Part shown: piece by piece, positions 8,866 to 16,577 of the stretch
How positions within the stretch are numbered: the stretch's first letter is position 1
Layout: every line of letters starts with the position of its first letter
Origin: Thalassospira sp.
GTDB taxonomy: Bacteria; Pseudomonadota; Alphaproteobacteria; Rhodospirillales; Thalassospiraceae
Reading direction: 5' to 3'
DNA: 44,230 nt
Assembly: GCF_002709775.1 (NCBI RefSeq)
Contig: NZ_PAQR01000036.1
Coordinates: 1 to 44,230 of the forward strand
The notes under the pieces: model-generated
Database searches by the model: none
What the model was told of the DNA's origin: nothing
Seen by the model: the letters and a program-made list of their open reading frames with translations, nothing else
Made by a program: the position numbers and the translations under genes

Positions 8866-9855
8866 TCAGATCGCCTTTGCGATCAGTTCCTTAAGATCGG
8901 CATCCGGGCGTGCGCCCATGTGCGAAATCACCTCGGCCGCACAGATCGCGCCGAGTTGACCACAGATCTCAAGGGTGTGACCCTGGGTGTACCCATACAG
9001 GAAGCCTGATGCGAACAGATCGCCGGCACCGGTGGTGTCGACGACTTTGGAGACCGGCTCGGCGCTGATTTCATAAAGCTCGTCCTGGCTTACGATCACC
9101 GCACCCTTTTCGCTGCGGGTGAGGGCCGCGACACGGCAATGCTTGCGGACTTCGGCCAGTGCTTCTTCAAAGGTTTCAACCTCATAAAGCGACTTGATCT
9201 CGTCCTCGTTGGCGAACAGGACGTCAATATGGTCATCGACCAGTTCGCGGAAGGATTCGCGGTGGCGATCAACGCAGAACGAGTCAGACAGGCTGATGGA
9301 AACCTGACGACCGGCGTCATGGGCAACCTTGGCAGCCTTGACAAAGGCATCCTTGGCTTCCGGACGATCCCACAGATAGCCTTCCATGTAGGTGACCTTG
9401 GCGGATTTGATCAGATCTTCATCAATGTCTTCCGGGCCAAGCTCGGTGCAGGCGCCAAGGAAGGTGTTCATGGTGCGGTGACCATCCGGGGTGACAAAGA
9501 TCAGGCAACGCGCGGTCGGCGAACCTGCGGTGGCCGCAGCAGAATCAAATGCGACACCAATCGCACGGATATCGTGGCGGAAAACCTGACCGAGCTGATC
9601 GTCGCGCACCTTGCCGATATAGGCACCCTTGCCGCCAAGGGCTGCGATGCCGGCCATCGTGTTGCCGGCCGATCCGCCCGACATTTCAAGACCCGGTCCC
9701 ATCTGTTCATACAGTGCGTCTGCACGGTCGGCATCAATCAGGGTCATGGCGTTTTTAACAAGCTCAAGACGCTCAAGGTCTTCTTCCTTGCAGTGGGCAA
9801 GGACATCGACAATGGCGTTGCCGATCCCGACGACGTCGAATTTGGTGTCGTTCAT
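8866..9855 (-). CDS. PfkB-family kinase, probable adenosine kinase
   Basis: A 329-residue ribokinase/PfkB-fold kinase. The N-terminal segment DVVGIGNAIVDVLAHC and the GGSAGNTMAGIAALGG motif bind the nucleoside; the catalytic anion-hole motif DTTGAGDLFASGFLYG lies near the C-terminus with the base Asp in GAGD. This alphaproteobacterial group is usually described as adenosine kinase (adenosine to AMP), a purine-salvage reaction, but sugar specificity cannot be excluded from sequence. The start chosen is ATG 9855, preceded by CAGGAAA; the frame stays open 51 codons further upstream without family-like sequence. It is a single-gene unit with a strong terminator. Confidence 0.85.
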   Translation of the reverse strand: MNDTKFDVVGIGNAIVDVLAHCKEEDLERLELVKNAMTLIDADRADALYEQMGPGLEMSGGSAGNTMAGIAALGGKGAYIGKVRDDQLGQVFRHDIRAIGVAFDSAAATAGSPTARCLIFVTPDGHRTMNTFLGACTELGPEDIDEDLIKSAKVTYMEGYLWDRPEAKDAFVKAAKVAHDAGRQVSISLSDSFCVDRHRESFRELVDDHIDVLFANEDEIKSLYEVETFEEALAEVRKHCRVAALTRSEKGAVIVSQDELYEISAEPVSKVVDTTGAGDLFASGFLYGYTQGHTLEICGQLGAICAAEVISHMGARPDADLKELIAKAI

Positions 9856-10375
9856 GTAGTAGTTTCCTGCGGTTATTCGGTTTGAACGGCACCGTGATGA
9901 TCCCGGTAAGCCGCGCGGTACAAGGGTGGCGCAAGGCCGCCCCCGACTGCCTTCAATATGGACTGTTGCGGAGTATAGGGAATGGATTTTGCGGTGCAAG
10001 TCTTGCAACTGTTTCGTCCCCGGTCGTTTAACCCCGCCTTAACCATCAGAAAAACTACAAAAGATGTTTTTTCGGGCGATGATCGGCAAAATTCGATCTG
10101 ATGGCGATCCGAAATCAAAACCAAGGGTGGAGAAAATCGCTTTTGAACTCGCCCGGCCAAAAGGGCTCGGCCGCAAACCCCCGGAAATCAACGGTTCGCG
10201 CTTTGTTTAGTCTTTTCGCAGATAACACGGTGCTTGTGGCCTGAAAATTGGCCAAAAATGCCACAACAAGCAAATTTACATGATTTTGAATCGTCAATTT
10301 GCCGATTTTGCAGGGGTGTGAAAATCCGGACAAACTGTTTTGTCTTGAAATAGATAAAATGAAGTTATGTTATAT

Positions 10376-10384
10376 TGCTATAAT
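10376..10384 (+). promoter_or_regulatory. Perfect extended -10 element, plus strand
   Basis: TGCTATAAT at 10376-10384 matches the extended -10 consensus (TGnTATAAT) exactly. There is no good -35 at 17 bases, which extended -10 promoters can tolerate; a second pair, TTGAAA (10345-10350) with TGTTAT (10368-10373) at 17 bases, overlaps it. No plus-strand gene lies downstream, so a transcript would be short and untranslated, or antisense to the SirB1-type gene. Confidence 0.4.
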
Positions 10385-10401
10385 TAGATATTATTGTTTA
10401 T

Positions 10402-10471
10402 CTCTACATATCGAAATAGGCCATTTCGATGTGCGAGAGTAGAGGCGGGGCGTCATGAACGGCACGCCGCC
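10402..10471. repeat. Two adjacent stable hairpins, possible small RNA or terminator
   Basis: Hairpin 1: CTCT (10402-10405) with AGAG (10436-10439), then an 11-bp stem (10407-10417 with 10423-10433, one G-U pair) around the 5-base loop AGGCC; the core ATCGAAAT/ATTTCGAT is perfect. Hairpin 2: GGC (10444-10446) and GGCGT (10449-10453) pair with 10464-10471. On the plus strand they would start about 10 bases after the predicted transcription start. On the minus strand hairpin 1 lies 84 bases after the SirB1-type stop and could end that transcript, though it lacks a U run. Confidence 0.45.
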
Positions 10472-10522
10472 AAACCGGGTCATTTCAGGATAGATCGGGG
10501 GAGATTCAGGGAAATCCGGGGA

Positions 10523-11488
10523 CTACTTATCGGGGAAAAGCGGGATCGGATCGTTGCTTTTCTCTGATCCCGTGCTGTCCTCATTGATGTGGCCCGCCGT
10601 GCCAGCGTCGGTTTTGCCTTTGCTGTCCGTGTGGACGGCATCCTGGCTGAGCCGATCACGCAATTCTTCGATCACGGCTTCGATCCGGGCGCGGTGAAGG
10701 GGGTCTTCGCAGCGCTTGACGAACTGCTCAAACGCACCAAGCGCCATATGGTCCTGATCAAGGCGGGCATATAGCGCGCCAAGCTGATGCCAAAGGCCTT
10801 CATGCTCTGGCGCGATCAGCAAACTGTGCTCGACCACGCGGGTTGCGAGCTGCAATTCACCGGCCCTAAGCGCCCGTACCTTTATGTTGTTTTGAAGTCG
10901 TAACAAAATATCGATATCGGAAGACGGGCGGTAATGTTGTGGTGCCAGTTCGGCATCAAGGCCGCTAAAGGACTTCAACAATTCGCGCAGTTCGGCCGGT
11001 CCCAGGCTAATTGCGCCATGGAACGGGTCGATCATCTTGCGTTTGCCGTTGGCCTGCACGCGCAGCAGGAAATGGCCGGGGAAATCAATGCCGGTCACTG
11101 CAATGCCGCATCGTCGGGCCGCATGGATATAAAGCATGCCCAGTGCAACCGGGAGACCCCGCTTGCGCTCAATCACCTGCATCAGGTCGGCATTGGCCAT
11201 GTCGTCATAGTTTTCCGCATCCCCCTGAAAACCGTTGCGCTCGGCAATGACGGTCTGCAAGGCGCGGACAACCTGATCAATGGTCGGTTCGGCTTCCTTG
11301 TCATCAACGGGTAAGGTGCGCTGATCCGTGCCATCGGTGGCAAGATCGGGTTGTAAGGTCAGCCCGGCCAGTTCAGCCCGGACCTGATCGGCAAGATCAT
11401 CAAGGATGGCCAGAAACGGTGCGATGTCACGCTTATGCGTGCCGTTTGACTGATTGAGACGGGCAAAATGCAGGGCCGCCTCCGCCAC
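10523..11488 (-). CDS. SirB1-family transglutaminase-like protein with TPR region
   Basis: 321 residues from the first canonical start (GTG 11488). The segment DLMQVIERKRGLPVALGMLYIHAARR followed by GIDFPGHFLLRV is the SirB1/transglutaminase-like core, with the His in PGHFLLR and an Asp in MIDPFHG. A TPR-like helical part follows (about 220-285), then a Ser/Asp/Lys-rich tail. Function in this family is poorly defined. Coding similarity clearly continues upstream of the GTG: the codons back to 11578 read as a typical hydrophilic start (DPDRQWLVDYGKGKKPDASV). AAGGA is placed correctly for an ATC at 11578, which would give 351 residues. It follows the BON lipoprotein gene in the same frame and probably the same transcript. 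Confidence 0.85.
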   Translation of the reverse strand: MAEAALHFARLNQSNGTHKRDIAPFLAILDDLADQVRAELAGLTLQPDLATDGTDQRTLPVDDKEAEPTIDQVVRALQTVIAERNGFQGDAENYDDMANADLMQVIERKRGLPVALGMLYIHAARRCGIAVTGIDFPGHFLLRVQANGKRKMIDPFHGAISLGPAELRELLKSFSGLDAELAPQHYRPSSDIDILLRLQNNIKVRALRAGELQLATRVVEHSLLIAPEHEGLWHQLGALYARLDQDHMALGAFEQFVKRCEDPLHRARIEAVIEELRDRLSQDAVHTDSKGKTDAGTAGHINEDSTGSEKSNDPIPLFPDK

Positions 11489-11581
11489 GCTGGCGTCAGG
11501 CTTTTTGCCCTTGCCATAATCGACAAGCCATTGGCGATCCGGATCGCTCGGTGCTGTTATGTGGCTTACGGTACTGATGGT

Positions 11582-12214
11582 TCAGGTTCCTTGTCGGATG
11601 GCGTCGTCTTTCAGGCGGATGTGACTGACAACCCGTTTGACATAACTGGTGTCGCGGGCATGTGAAATCACGCGGCTGCGTTCAAGGTCGTCCTGGGCAA
11701 TGCCCATCAGGTGGACGGTGCCATTGACGGTTTCAACGCTGTAATTGATCGCGAAAACATCGCCATCAAACATCAAGGCGGTTTTGATCTTTGTGGTGAT
11801 CAACAGATCGCTCGCACTGTCGACGAACGTCATGCTGTCACCGATCTCGATCTCGTTATGAACACTTTTGACCCCGTCAACCTGCCAGCTAAGCCGTACG
11901 GCTTCAAGCTGATCGGTGACGGTGGGCACTTGCCCGGCCAAAAGAACTTCGCCTTCAACCACTTCAATCTCGATATCGAGAAACAGTTTTTCGTCCTGTG
12001 CCAGAAACTTCTGCCAGATCTGGGCGGTGATAGCCGTATCGCTGACCGCGCCGTCAAACCCGCGTTCCTGAAAAGCTGCAACCCCGGCGGTCGCGCCAGC
12101 TCCGAGTACAACGGATGCAGGTGTGCATCCCGAAAGCGGCAAAATGCACATACCCGTCAGAAGAAGTGCCTTGGCAAAGCCAAGTGGTCGATTGACCATT
12201 CTTTTTGATGACAT
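11582..12214 (-). CDS. BON-domain outer-membrane lipoprotein, DolP/OsmY-like
   Basis: 210 residues. A basic N-terminus and hydrophobic stretch end in the lipobox LSGC (27-30), so the mature protein should be lipidated at C30. No Asp follows at position +2, which would favour the outer membrane if Lol rules hold. Two BON domains follow (about 55-125 and 130-205). The arrangement matches DolP (YraP), which supports envelope integrity. In E. coli dolP lies with rsmI, lpoA and yraN; here the same set is close by but separated by araC and DUF2000 genes. Its TGA stop is two codons before the apparent ATC start of the SirB1-type gene. Confidence 0.88.
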   Translation of the reverse strand: MSSKRMVNRPLGFAKALLLTGMCILPLSGCTPASVVLGAGATAGVAAFQERGFDGAVSDTAITAQIWQKFLAQDEKLFLDIEIEVVEGEVLLAGQVPTVTDQLEAVRLSWQVDGVKSVHNEIEIGDSMTFVDSASDLLITTKIKTALMFDGDVFAINYSVETVNGTVHLMGIAQDDLERSRVISHARDTSYVKRVVSHIRLKDDAIRQGT

Positions 12215-12285
12215 TTACGGATGTCTCGCCCAGTTCCCCCAGTCTCTGGACTTAATATTCGCGCGTGGGGGTTAAAGAGTTTTAA

Positions 12286-12329
12286 AATCTGCACCGCTTT
12301 ATCAGCAAAAATGCATTTTTCTGCAGATT
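12286..12329 (-). terminator. Inverted repeat downstream of the AraC gene
   Basis: AATCTGCA (12286-12293) pairs with TGCAGATT (12322-12329). Between them is a perfect 14-bp palindrome, AAAAATGCATTTTT (12307-12320). On the minus strand the outer stem is followed by TTAAAAC, so it may end the araC message 31 bases after its stop. It could also be an operator for the BON gene, whose start is about 72 bases further on. Confidence 0.5.
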
Positions 12330-12360
12330 CGTGACCGGGCTAGCTGGCAGAGAACTGCGA

Positions 12361-13224
12361 TCAGTGGGTTTTGCCGGCAAACAATTCTGTCCAGCGCCCC
12401 GGCGATACGCCATAGGTTTGGCGGAAATGCCGGTTGAAATGGCTTTGATCGGCAAAGCCGGTTTCGGCCGCGATCCCGGCAAGCGGCTGGTGAAGTGCCA
12501 TCAGTGCGCGGGCCTTTTGCAATCGGCGCATCATCAAATAGCGATAGGGTGTCGTCCCGAAGCGCGCCCGGAAATGCCGGATCAGGCGAAAGCGATCCAT
12601 ATCGGCAACCTGTTCAAGCTCGTCAGATTGCACCGGGCGGTCAAAGTTATCTTCAAGGAACGCCCGGACCTGATCCATGCGTTCGCTGGCGGTAAAGCGC
12701 GGACGCTTCAGCGGGGTCTTGGCGTGCAGTGACAGGCGCTGGGCAATGTCGCCGACAAACTGATCACGCAACAGCGGATCCATATCGCGTTCAAGCTCGC
12801 CAAGGGCAGAGGCCATGATTGACCACAGAGCCGGGTCCTGAATGACCGGTTCGCCGACAAAGGGCAGGGGGTCGGCTTCGTGATCAAGGCCCGAACGCAA
12901 CAAGGCCGGTTCAAGATAGAGCATGCGATATTGCAAGCCATCATCGGTCCCCGCCCCGCCGTCATGCAGCTCGTCAGGGTGCAAGATGATCACGTTGCCC
13001 GGGTTGCTGGCGCGAAATTCACCACGGTAGTTAAAGGTCTGAACGCCTTGCATCGTGATGCCCAGCGCATAGGTATCGTGGCGATGCGGGGTGAACATAT
13101 TGCCGTAAAACAGGGCTTCGATCCGTTCGATCCCGGGTGCGGTCGGGGCGGCAACGAACCGTTCGCGCTTTTTGCACAAACGTTCAATACCGCGATCATC
13201 TGGCTGGTCTATTGCTTCTTTCAT
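12361..13224 (-). CDS. AraC-family transcriptional regulator
   Basis: 287 residues. The N-terminal half is a cupin-type sensing domain (TPHRHDTYALGITMQGVQTF, NPGNVIILHPDELHDG). The C-terminal half carries two helix-turn-helix motifs (about 185-285), with the AraC signature GIAAETGFADQSHFNRHFRQ and GVSPGRW. Regulators with this cupin often control neighbouring exporter or catabolic genes. The gene diverges from the DUF2000 gene with only 32 bases between the two start codons, so it most likely controls that gene, and promoter sequences must overlap coding DNA. The ATG at 13224 has no strong ribosome-binding site. Confidence 0.9.
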   Translation of the reverse strand: MKEAIDQPDDRGIERLCKKRERFVAAPTAPGIERIEALFYGNMFTPHRHDTYALGITMQGVQTFNYRGEFRASNPGNVIILHPDELHDGGAGTDDGLQYRMLYLEPALLRSGLDHEADPLPFVGEPVIQDPALWSIMASALGELERDMDPLLRDQFVGDIAQRLSLHAKTPLKRPRFTASERMDQVRAFLEDNFDRPVQSDELEQVADMDRFRLIRHFRARFGTTPYRYLMMRRLQKARALMALHQPLAGIAAETGFADQSHFNRHFRQTYGVSPGRWTELFAGKTH

Positions 13225-13256
13225 TACCGGATCATCTGACCGACTGGAGGAAGGAA

Positions 13257-13664
13257 ATGTTTGATACCAAAGTCGCCCTGATTTTGCGCAATGATCTTGA
13301 AACTTGGCAATCCCTGAATGTCACGGCGTTTTTGATGAGCGGCATTGTTGCCCAGACGCCCGACATTATTGGTGCGCCCTATATTGACGCCAACCAGAAT
13401 GTCTATAACCCGCTATCGCGCCAACCGGCCATCGTTTTGGCGGCAGACGGCGACACGATAACGAAAATTCATCAGCGCGCCCTGAATCGTGGTGTGCGGG
13501 TCTCGGCCTATATCGAGGAGATGTTTTCGACCGGCCATGACGAGGCCAATCGCGATGTGTTTGCCAAGGCCGATCCGGAAAACGCCCGATTTGTCGGTCT
13601 TGGCATTCACGCTGATAAGCGCAGTGTCGATAAAATCACCAAGGGTGCGAAGATGCATCCCTGA
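13257..13664 (+). CDS. DUF2000 family protein
   Basis: 135 residues, beginning MFDTKVALILRNDLETWQSL after a strong ribosome-binding site (GGAGGAAGG at 13247-13255). The pattern of an N-terminal VALILR strand, a conserved LNVTAFLMSGIV helix and a central VLAADGDTITKIHQRAL segment corresponds to the DUF2000/Pth2-like fold found in many proteobacteria. No reaction is established for the family. Divergent pairing with an AraC regulator is a common arrangement for these genes. It ends 29 bases before the convergent yraN stop. Confidence 0.8.
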   Translation: MFDTKVALILRNDLETWQSLNVTAFLMSGIVAQTPDIIGAPYIDANQNVYNPLSRQPAIVLAADGDTITKIHQRALNRGVRVSAYIEEMFSTGHDEANRDVFAKADPENARFVGLGIHADKRSVDKITKGAKMHP

Positions 13665-13693
13665 CGCTCATGCCGGTCGGCAGGCTTCGGCCT

Positions 13694-14077
13694 TTACGAA
13701 ACCTGCCAGGCATTTCTGAGATGCTCCAACCGCCCCCAGCGACCAACAATCATCAGATCAAGGCGAAGATCACCCGCATGGCCGATATTGCCCGCGTAAG
13801 CTTCGAGCGCGCGGGCAATACGGTTTTGTTGCTTGGGGGTGATGGCATGCAGGGCGGTTGTGCGATCGGTGCGATTTTTGACCTCAACCGCGATCAGGAT
13901 ATTTCCGCGCTTGGCGATGATGTCGATTTCACCGACCGGGCTTTTATGGCGGCTTGCGAGAATGCGATAGCCTTTTAGACGTAACCAAAGAGCACAGAGT
14001 GTTTCAGCCCGCCGTCCAGCCTTTTCCGCCCGCTTGCGGCTTGATGTGTCATCAGGCAAGGAACGGGGTCGGGCCAT
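13694..14077 (-). CDS. yraN: YraN-family putative endonuclease (UPF0102)
   Basis: 127 residues with a basic N-terminus and the UPF0102 core: GRRAETLCALWLRLKGYRIL, then VGEIDIIAKRG and IAVEVKNRTD. The acidic residues and Lys in GEID...EVK have the layout of a PD-(D/E)xK nuclease site. The biological role of YraN is not settled. It follows rsmI with only two bases between the rsmI stop and its ATG, so the two are translated from one message. Confidence 0.9.
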   Translation of the reverse strand: MARPRSLPDDTSSRKRAEKAGRRAETLCALWLRLKGYRILASRHKSPVGEIDIIAKRGNILIAVEVKNRTDRTTALHAITPKQQNRIARALEAYAGNIGHAGDLRLDLMIVGRWGRLEHLRNAWQVS

Positions 14078-14079
14078 GG

Positions 14080-15138
14080 TCAGTCCGGGTCCGATTTGGC
14101 GAGTTCAAGCGCGCGATTATAAAGGTCACGCTTCTTAAGGCCGGTTTCTTTTGCCAGGATATCGGCGGCCTCCTTGGTGCGGTGGGTTTTGATTAACTCG
14201 CTCAGGCGTGCGTCAATATCCTCGGCACTTGGTTCGTTGTCGCTGGCATCTGCCGGGCCGACAATCACCACAATCTCGCCCTTCGGCGCGCCGGTCTCAT
14301 CATAATGGGCGGCGAGATCGGCCAATGTGCCGTTGCGGACTTCTTCAAACATCTTGGTCAGTTCGCGAGTCACGGCGGCTTCGCGTGTGCCGCCCAGCGT
14401 TTCGGCCATATCGGCAATGCTTGCGGCCAGGCGTTTGGGGCTTTCAAGAAAGATCAGGCTGCCCGGGATCGGTGCAAACCGCGCCAGTTCCTTTTTACGC
14501 GCCATGGATTTCGGCGGCAGGAACCCGGCATAAAAGAAATGATCGCTCGGCAATCCCGACAGGATCAGGGCCACAATCGGCGATGCCGCACCCGGGGCGG
14601 CGGTGACGTTAAAGCCTTCTTCCTTGCAATCACGCACCAGCTTATAGCCCGGATCATTGATCAAGGGTGTGCCAGCGTCGGAAATCAGTGCCAGTCCCTG
14701 ACCCTTGCCAAGACGGTCCATGATTTCGGGGCGCATGCGCGCGGCATTATGTTCGTGATAGGCGATTCGCTTGGTTTTTACGCCATAACGCGACAGCAAT
14801 TTGCCCGACGTTCTTGTGTCTTCGCACAGGATCACATCGGCGCGTTTAAGAATTTCGAGCGCTCTGAACGTAATATCGCCCAAATTTCCGATTGGAGTAG
14901 CGACAAGATAAAGACCAGCTGAAAGCGGCAAATGGCTTTCATCATGTTTACTTGCATCCTCGCCCGCATTACCCTGCGGACGAAACGACTTATCTGGAGG
15001 TGAGAGTGGGTTGTCCGAAACGTCATCCGTCAAAGAACCGGATGCAGAAAGAGGCGCTGCCAAGTCAGGCGTTGTCAGATCAGGATCGGTTTTCGGATCT
15101 ATTTCCGGCTTGGGGCCGGATCGCGCGCCGGACGGCAT
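14080..15138 (-). CDS. rsmI: 16S rRNA 2'-O-ribose C1402 methyltransferase RsmI
   Basis: 352 residues from ATG 15138, which has an excellent ribosome-binding site (AGAGAGGA, 9 bases upstream). The methyltransferase body begins at about residue 75 with LYLVATPIGNLGDITFRALE, followed by CEDTRTSGKLLSRYG, SDAGTPLINDPGYKLV and GFLPPKS, all typical of RsmI (E. coli protein 286 residues). The first ~70 residues are a Pro/Asp/Ser-rich, probably disordered extension. If a TTG at 14931 were used instead, the length would be 283. RsmI methylates C1402 in the ribosomal P site. The 5' end overlaps the 5' end of the lppC-type gene on the other strand. Confidence 0.9.
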   Translation of the reverse strand: MPSGARSGPKPEIDPKTDPDLTTPDLAAPLSASGSLTDDVSDNPLSPPDKSFRPQGNAGEDASKHDESHLPLSAGLYLVATPIGNLGDITFRALEILKRADVILCEDTRTSGKLLSRYGVKTKRIAYHEHNAARMRPEIMDRLGKGQGLALISDAGTPLINDPGYKLVRDCKEEGFNVTAAPGAASPIVALILSGLPSDHFFYAGFLPPKSMARKKELARFAPIPGSLIFLESPKRLAASIADMAETLGGTREAAVTRELTKMFEEVRNGTLADLAAHYDETGAPKGEIVVIVGPADASDNEPSAEDIDARLSELIKTHRTKEAADILAKETGLKKRDLYNRALELAKSDPD

Positions 15139-16514
15139 CTGTGGTTGTCCTCTCTCTCGGGCTGAGCGCATGTAATGCGACCACGAGTATCACGGACCTT
15201 TTCGGCATGCAACGTGATGGGGCCCCGGTTCAAAGTGCAAATCAGCCCGGCCAGAACACCGTTGATCCGAACAGTGCGCCTGATCAGGGCCTGATCCCCG
15301 ATGCCAATCCATGGCCAAGTGAAGCCGCCCTGCCTGAAGGCGAGGGGGCTGAGCTTCCGATGCTTTATAACGATGATGCGGCCGTCTTTGAAAAGCGGGT
15401 GGCGCTTTTGCTGCCGCTTTCGGGCCAGCATGGCGAGCTTGGCCGGGCGATGCGTCATGCCGCAGAACTGGCCATGTTTGATATTGCCGGCGATGACTTC
15501 ATCCTGATGCCGATTGATACGGCCGGGACCTATCAGGGTGGGCAGAACGCCGCGCGTGAGGCAGTCGATGCGGGGGCCAAGATGATCCTGGGCCCGCTCT
15601 TTGCCGAATCGGTTAGTGGTGCCAGCGAAGTGGCCAAATCGGCCAATGTGCCGGTGGTGGCCTTTTCCAATAACCGTCGGGTGGCGGAAAGTGGTGTTTG
15701 GGTCAATGGCCTGATCCCCGAAGACCAGATTGCGCGTGCGGCGGGCTATGCGACGACACAGGGGCGTTATCGCTTTGCAGCCCTTCTGCCGCAAAATGAT
15801 TATGGCCGTCAGATCGCAAGCGGTCTGAATAACGTTGTTTCTCGGGTCGGCGGCAGCCTTGGCCGAGTGGCGTTCTATCAGCCCGGCTCCGACGAATTGC
15901 AGCAAACCATTCGCGATTTTGCCAATTACGATGCACGCCGTGCAAACCTTCGCGCCCACAAGGCCCAGCTTGAAGCCGATGGCAGTGCCGGCTCGAAACG
16001 GGCGCTGCGCCGTCTTGAAGGGGTCGACACTTTTGGCGAGCTTGATTTTGATGCCTTGATCCTGCCGGCAACGGGGGGCGAGTTGCGTCAGGTCTCCTCG
16101 CTTCTGGCCTATTACGATATTGATCCGTCAGTCGTTCAGTTTATTGGCACGTTCGGTTGGAACGATCCGGGCCTGTTTGCCGAACCGGCCCTTAAGGGCG
16201 GGATTTTTGCCGCACCCAACCCGGAAAACTGGGAACTGTTTGCTGCGCGCTTTGAGCGCACCTTTGGCAGTCAGCCGCCGCGTATCTCAAGCCTTGCCTA
16301 TGACAGCACGGCTTTGGCGGCCCTGATGGCGCGTGATGAAAATAATATGAGCCAGCAAACCCTGACCAATCCGGGGGGCTTTGTCGGTGTGGATGGTATT
16401 TTCCGCCTGACGCCGGATGGGCAGTCTGAACGCGGCTACGCCATCATGCAAATCCAGCCGGAAGGGGCGCAGGTGGTGGCACCGGCCCCGGCAAGCTTTG
16501 ATCTGGTTTTCTGA
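15042..16514 (+). CDS. LppC/LpoA-type lipoprotein, penicillin-binding protein activator
   Basis: 490 residues from ATG 15042. A basic stretch (RIARR) and hydrophobic segment end at the lipobox LSAC, making C44 the lipidated residue. After a disordered linker, residues about 110-490 form a type I periplasmic binding protein fold: RVALLLPLSGQHGELGRAMR, AKMILGPLFAESV, VPVVAFSNN, ALLPQNDYGRQIASGL. This is the C-terminal domain of LpoA, which activates PBP1A in gamma-proteobacteria; the N-terminal TPR domain of LpoA is missing. A GTG at 15006 has a better ribosome-binding site (GGAGG) and would add 12 residues. Neighbouring rsmI, yraN and a DolP-like gene match the E. coli yra cluster. Confidence 0.85.
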   Translation: MQKEALPSQALSDQDRFSDLFPAWGRIARRTASVVVLSLGLSACNATTSITDLFGMQRDGAPVQSANQPGQNTVDPNSAPDQGLIPDANPWPSEAALPEGEGAELPMLYNDDAAVFEKRVALLLPLSGQHGELGRAMRHAAELAMFDIAGDDFILMPIDTAGTYQGGQNAAREAVDAGAKMILGPLFAESVSGASEVAKSANVPVVAFSNNRRVAESGVWVNGLIPEDQIARAAGYATTQGRYRFAALLPQNDYGRQIASGLNNVVSRVGGSLGRVAFYQPGSDELQQTIRDFANYDARRANLRAHKAQLEADGSAGSKRALRRLEGVDTFGELDFDALILPATGGELRQVSSLLAYYDIDPSVVQFIGTFGWNDPGLFAEPALKGGIFAAPNPENWELFAARFERTFGSQPPRISSLAYDSTALAALMARDENNMSQQTLTNPGGFVGVDGIFRLTPDGQSERGYAIMQIQPEGAQVVAPAPASFDLVF

Positions 16515-16543
16515 TCAGAAACGCCTGAAACGCTTAATTTCAC

Positions 16544-16577
16544 AACGCCTGCCGGGTTATGCCTCGGCAGGCGTTTT
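16544..16577 (+). terminator. Terminator of the lppC-type gene, overlapping the nth 3' end
   Basis: An 11-bp perfect stem, AACGCCTGCCG (16544-16554) with 16565-16575, is followed by a T run on the plus strand. The last codons of the convergent nth gene are in one arm and its stop codon (16557-16559) is in the loop. Confidence 0.8.

Larger units (their letters stand above)
9856..10522. other. Long gene-free region, AT-rich in the middle
   Basis: About 670 bases separate the kinase start from the stop of the SirB1-type gene, both on the minus strand. The stretch 10340-10410 is strikingly AT-rich. Visible elements are a perfect extended -10 on the plus strand at 10376-10384 and two stable hairpins at 10402-10439 and 10444-10471. 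The remainder (9856-10320) should contain the kinase promoter, but no clear -35/-10 pair was found. Short open frames here have no protein-like composition. Confidence 0.6.

Noticed and set aside
8589..8894. Possible small Cys-rich protein (about 100 codons) between typA and the kinase gene
   Set aside because: No ribosome-binding site. It runs through the kinase terminator and into the kinase gene, and its composition is arbitrary.
10115..10333. Possible 72-residue minus-strand gene upstream of the kinase
   Set aside because: No ribosome-binding site, no hydrophobic or motif pattern; probably untranslated.
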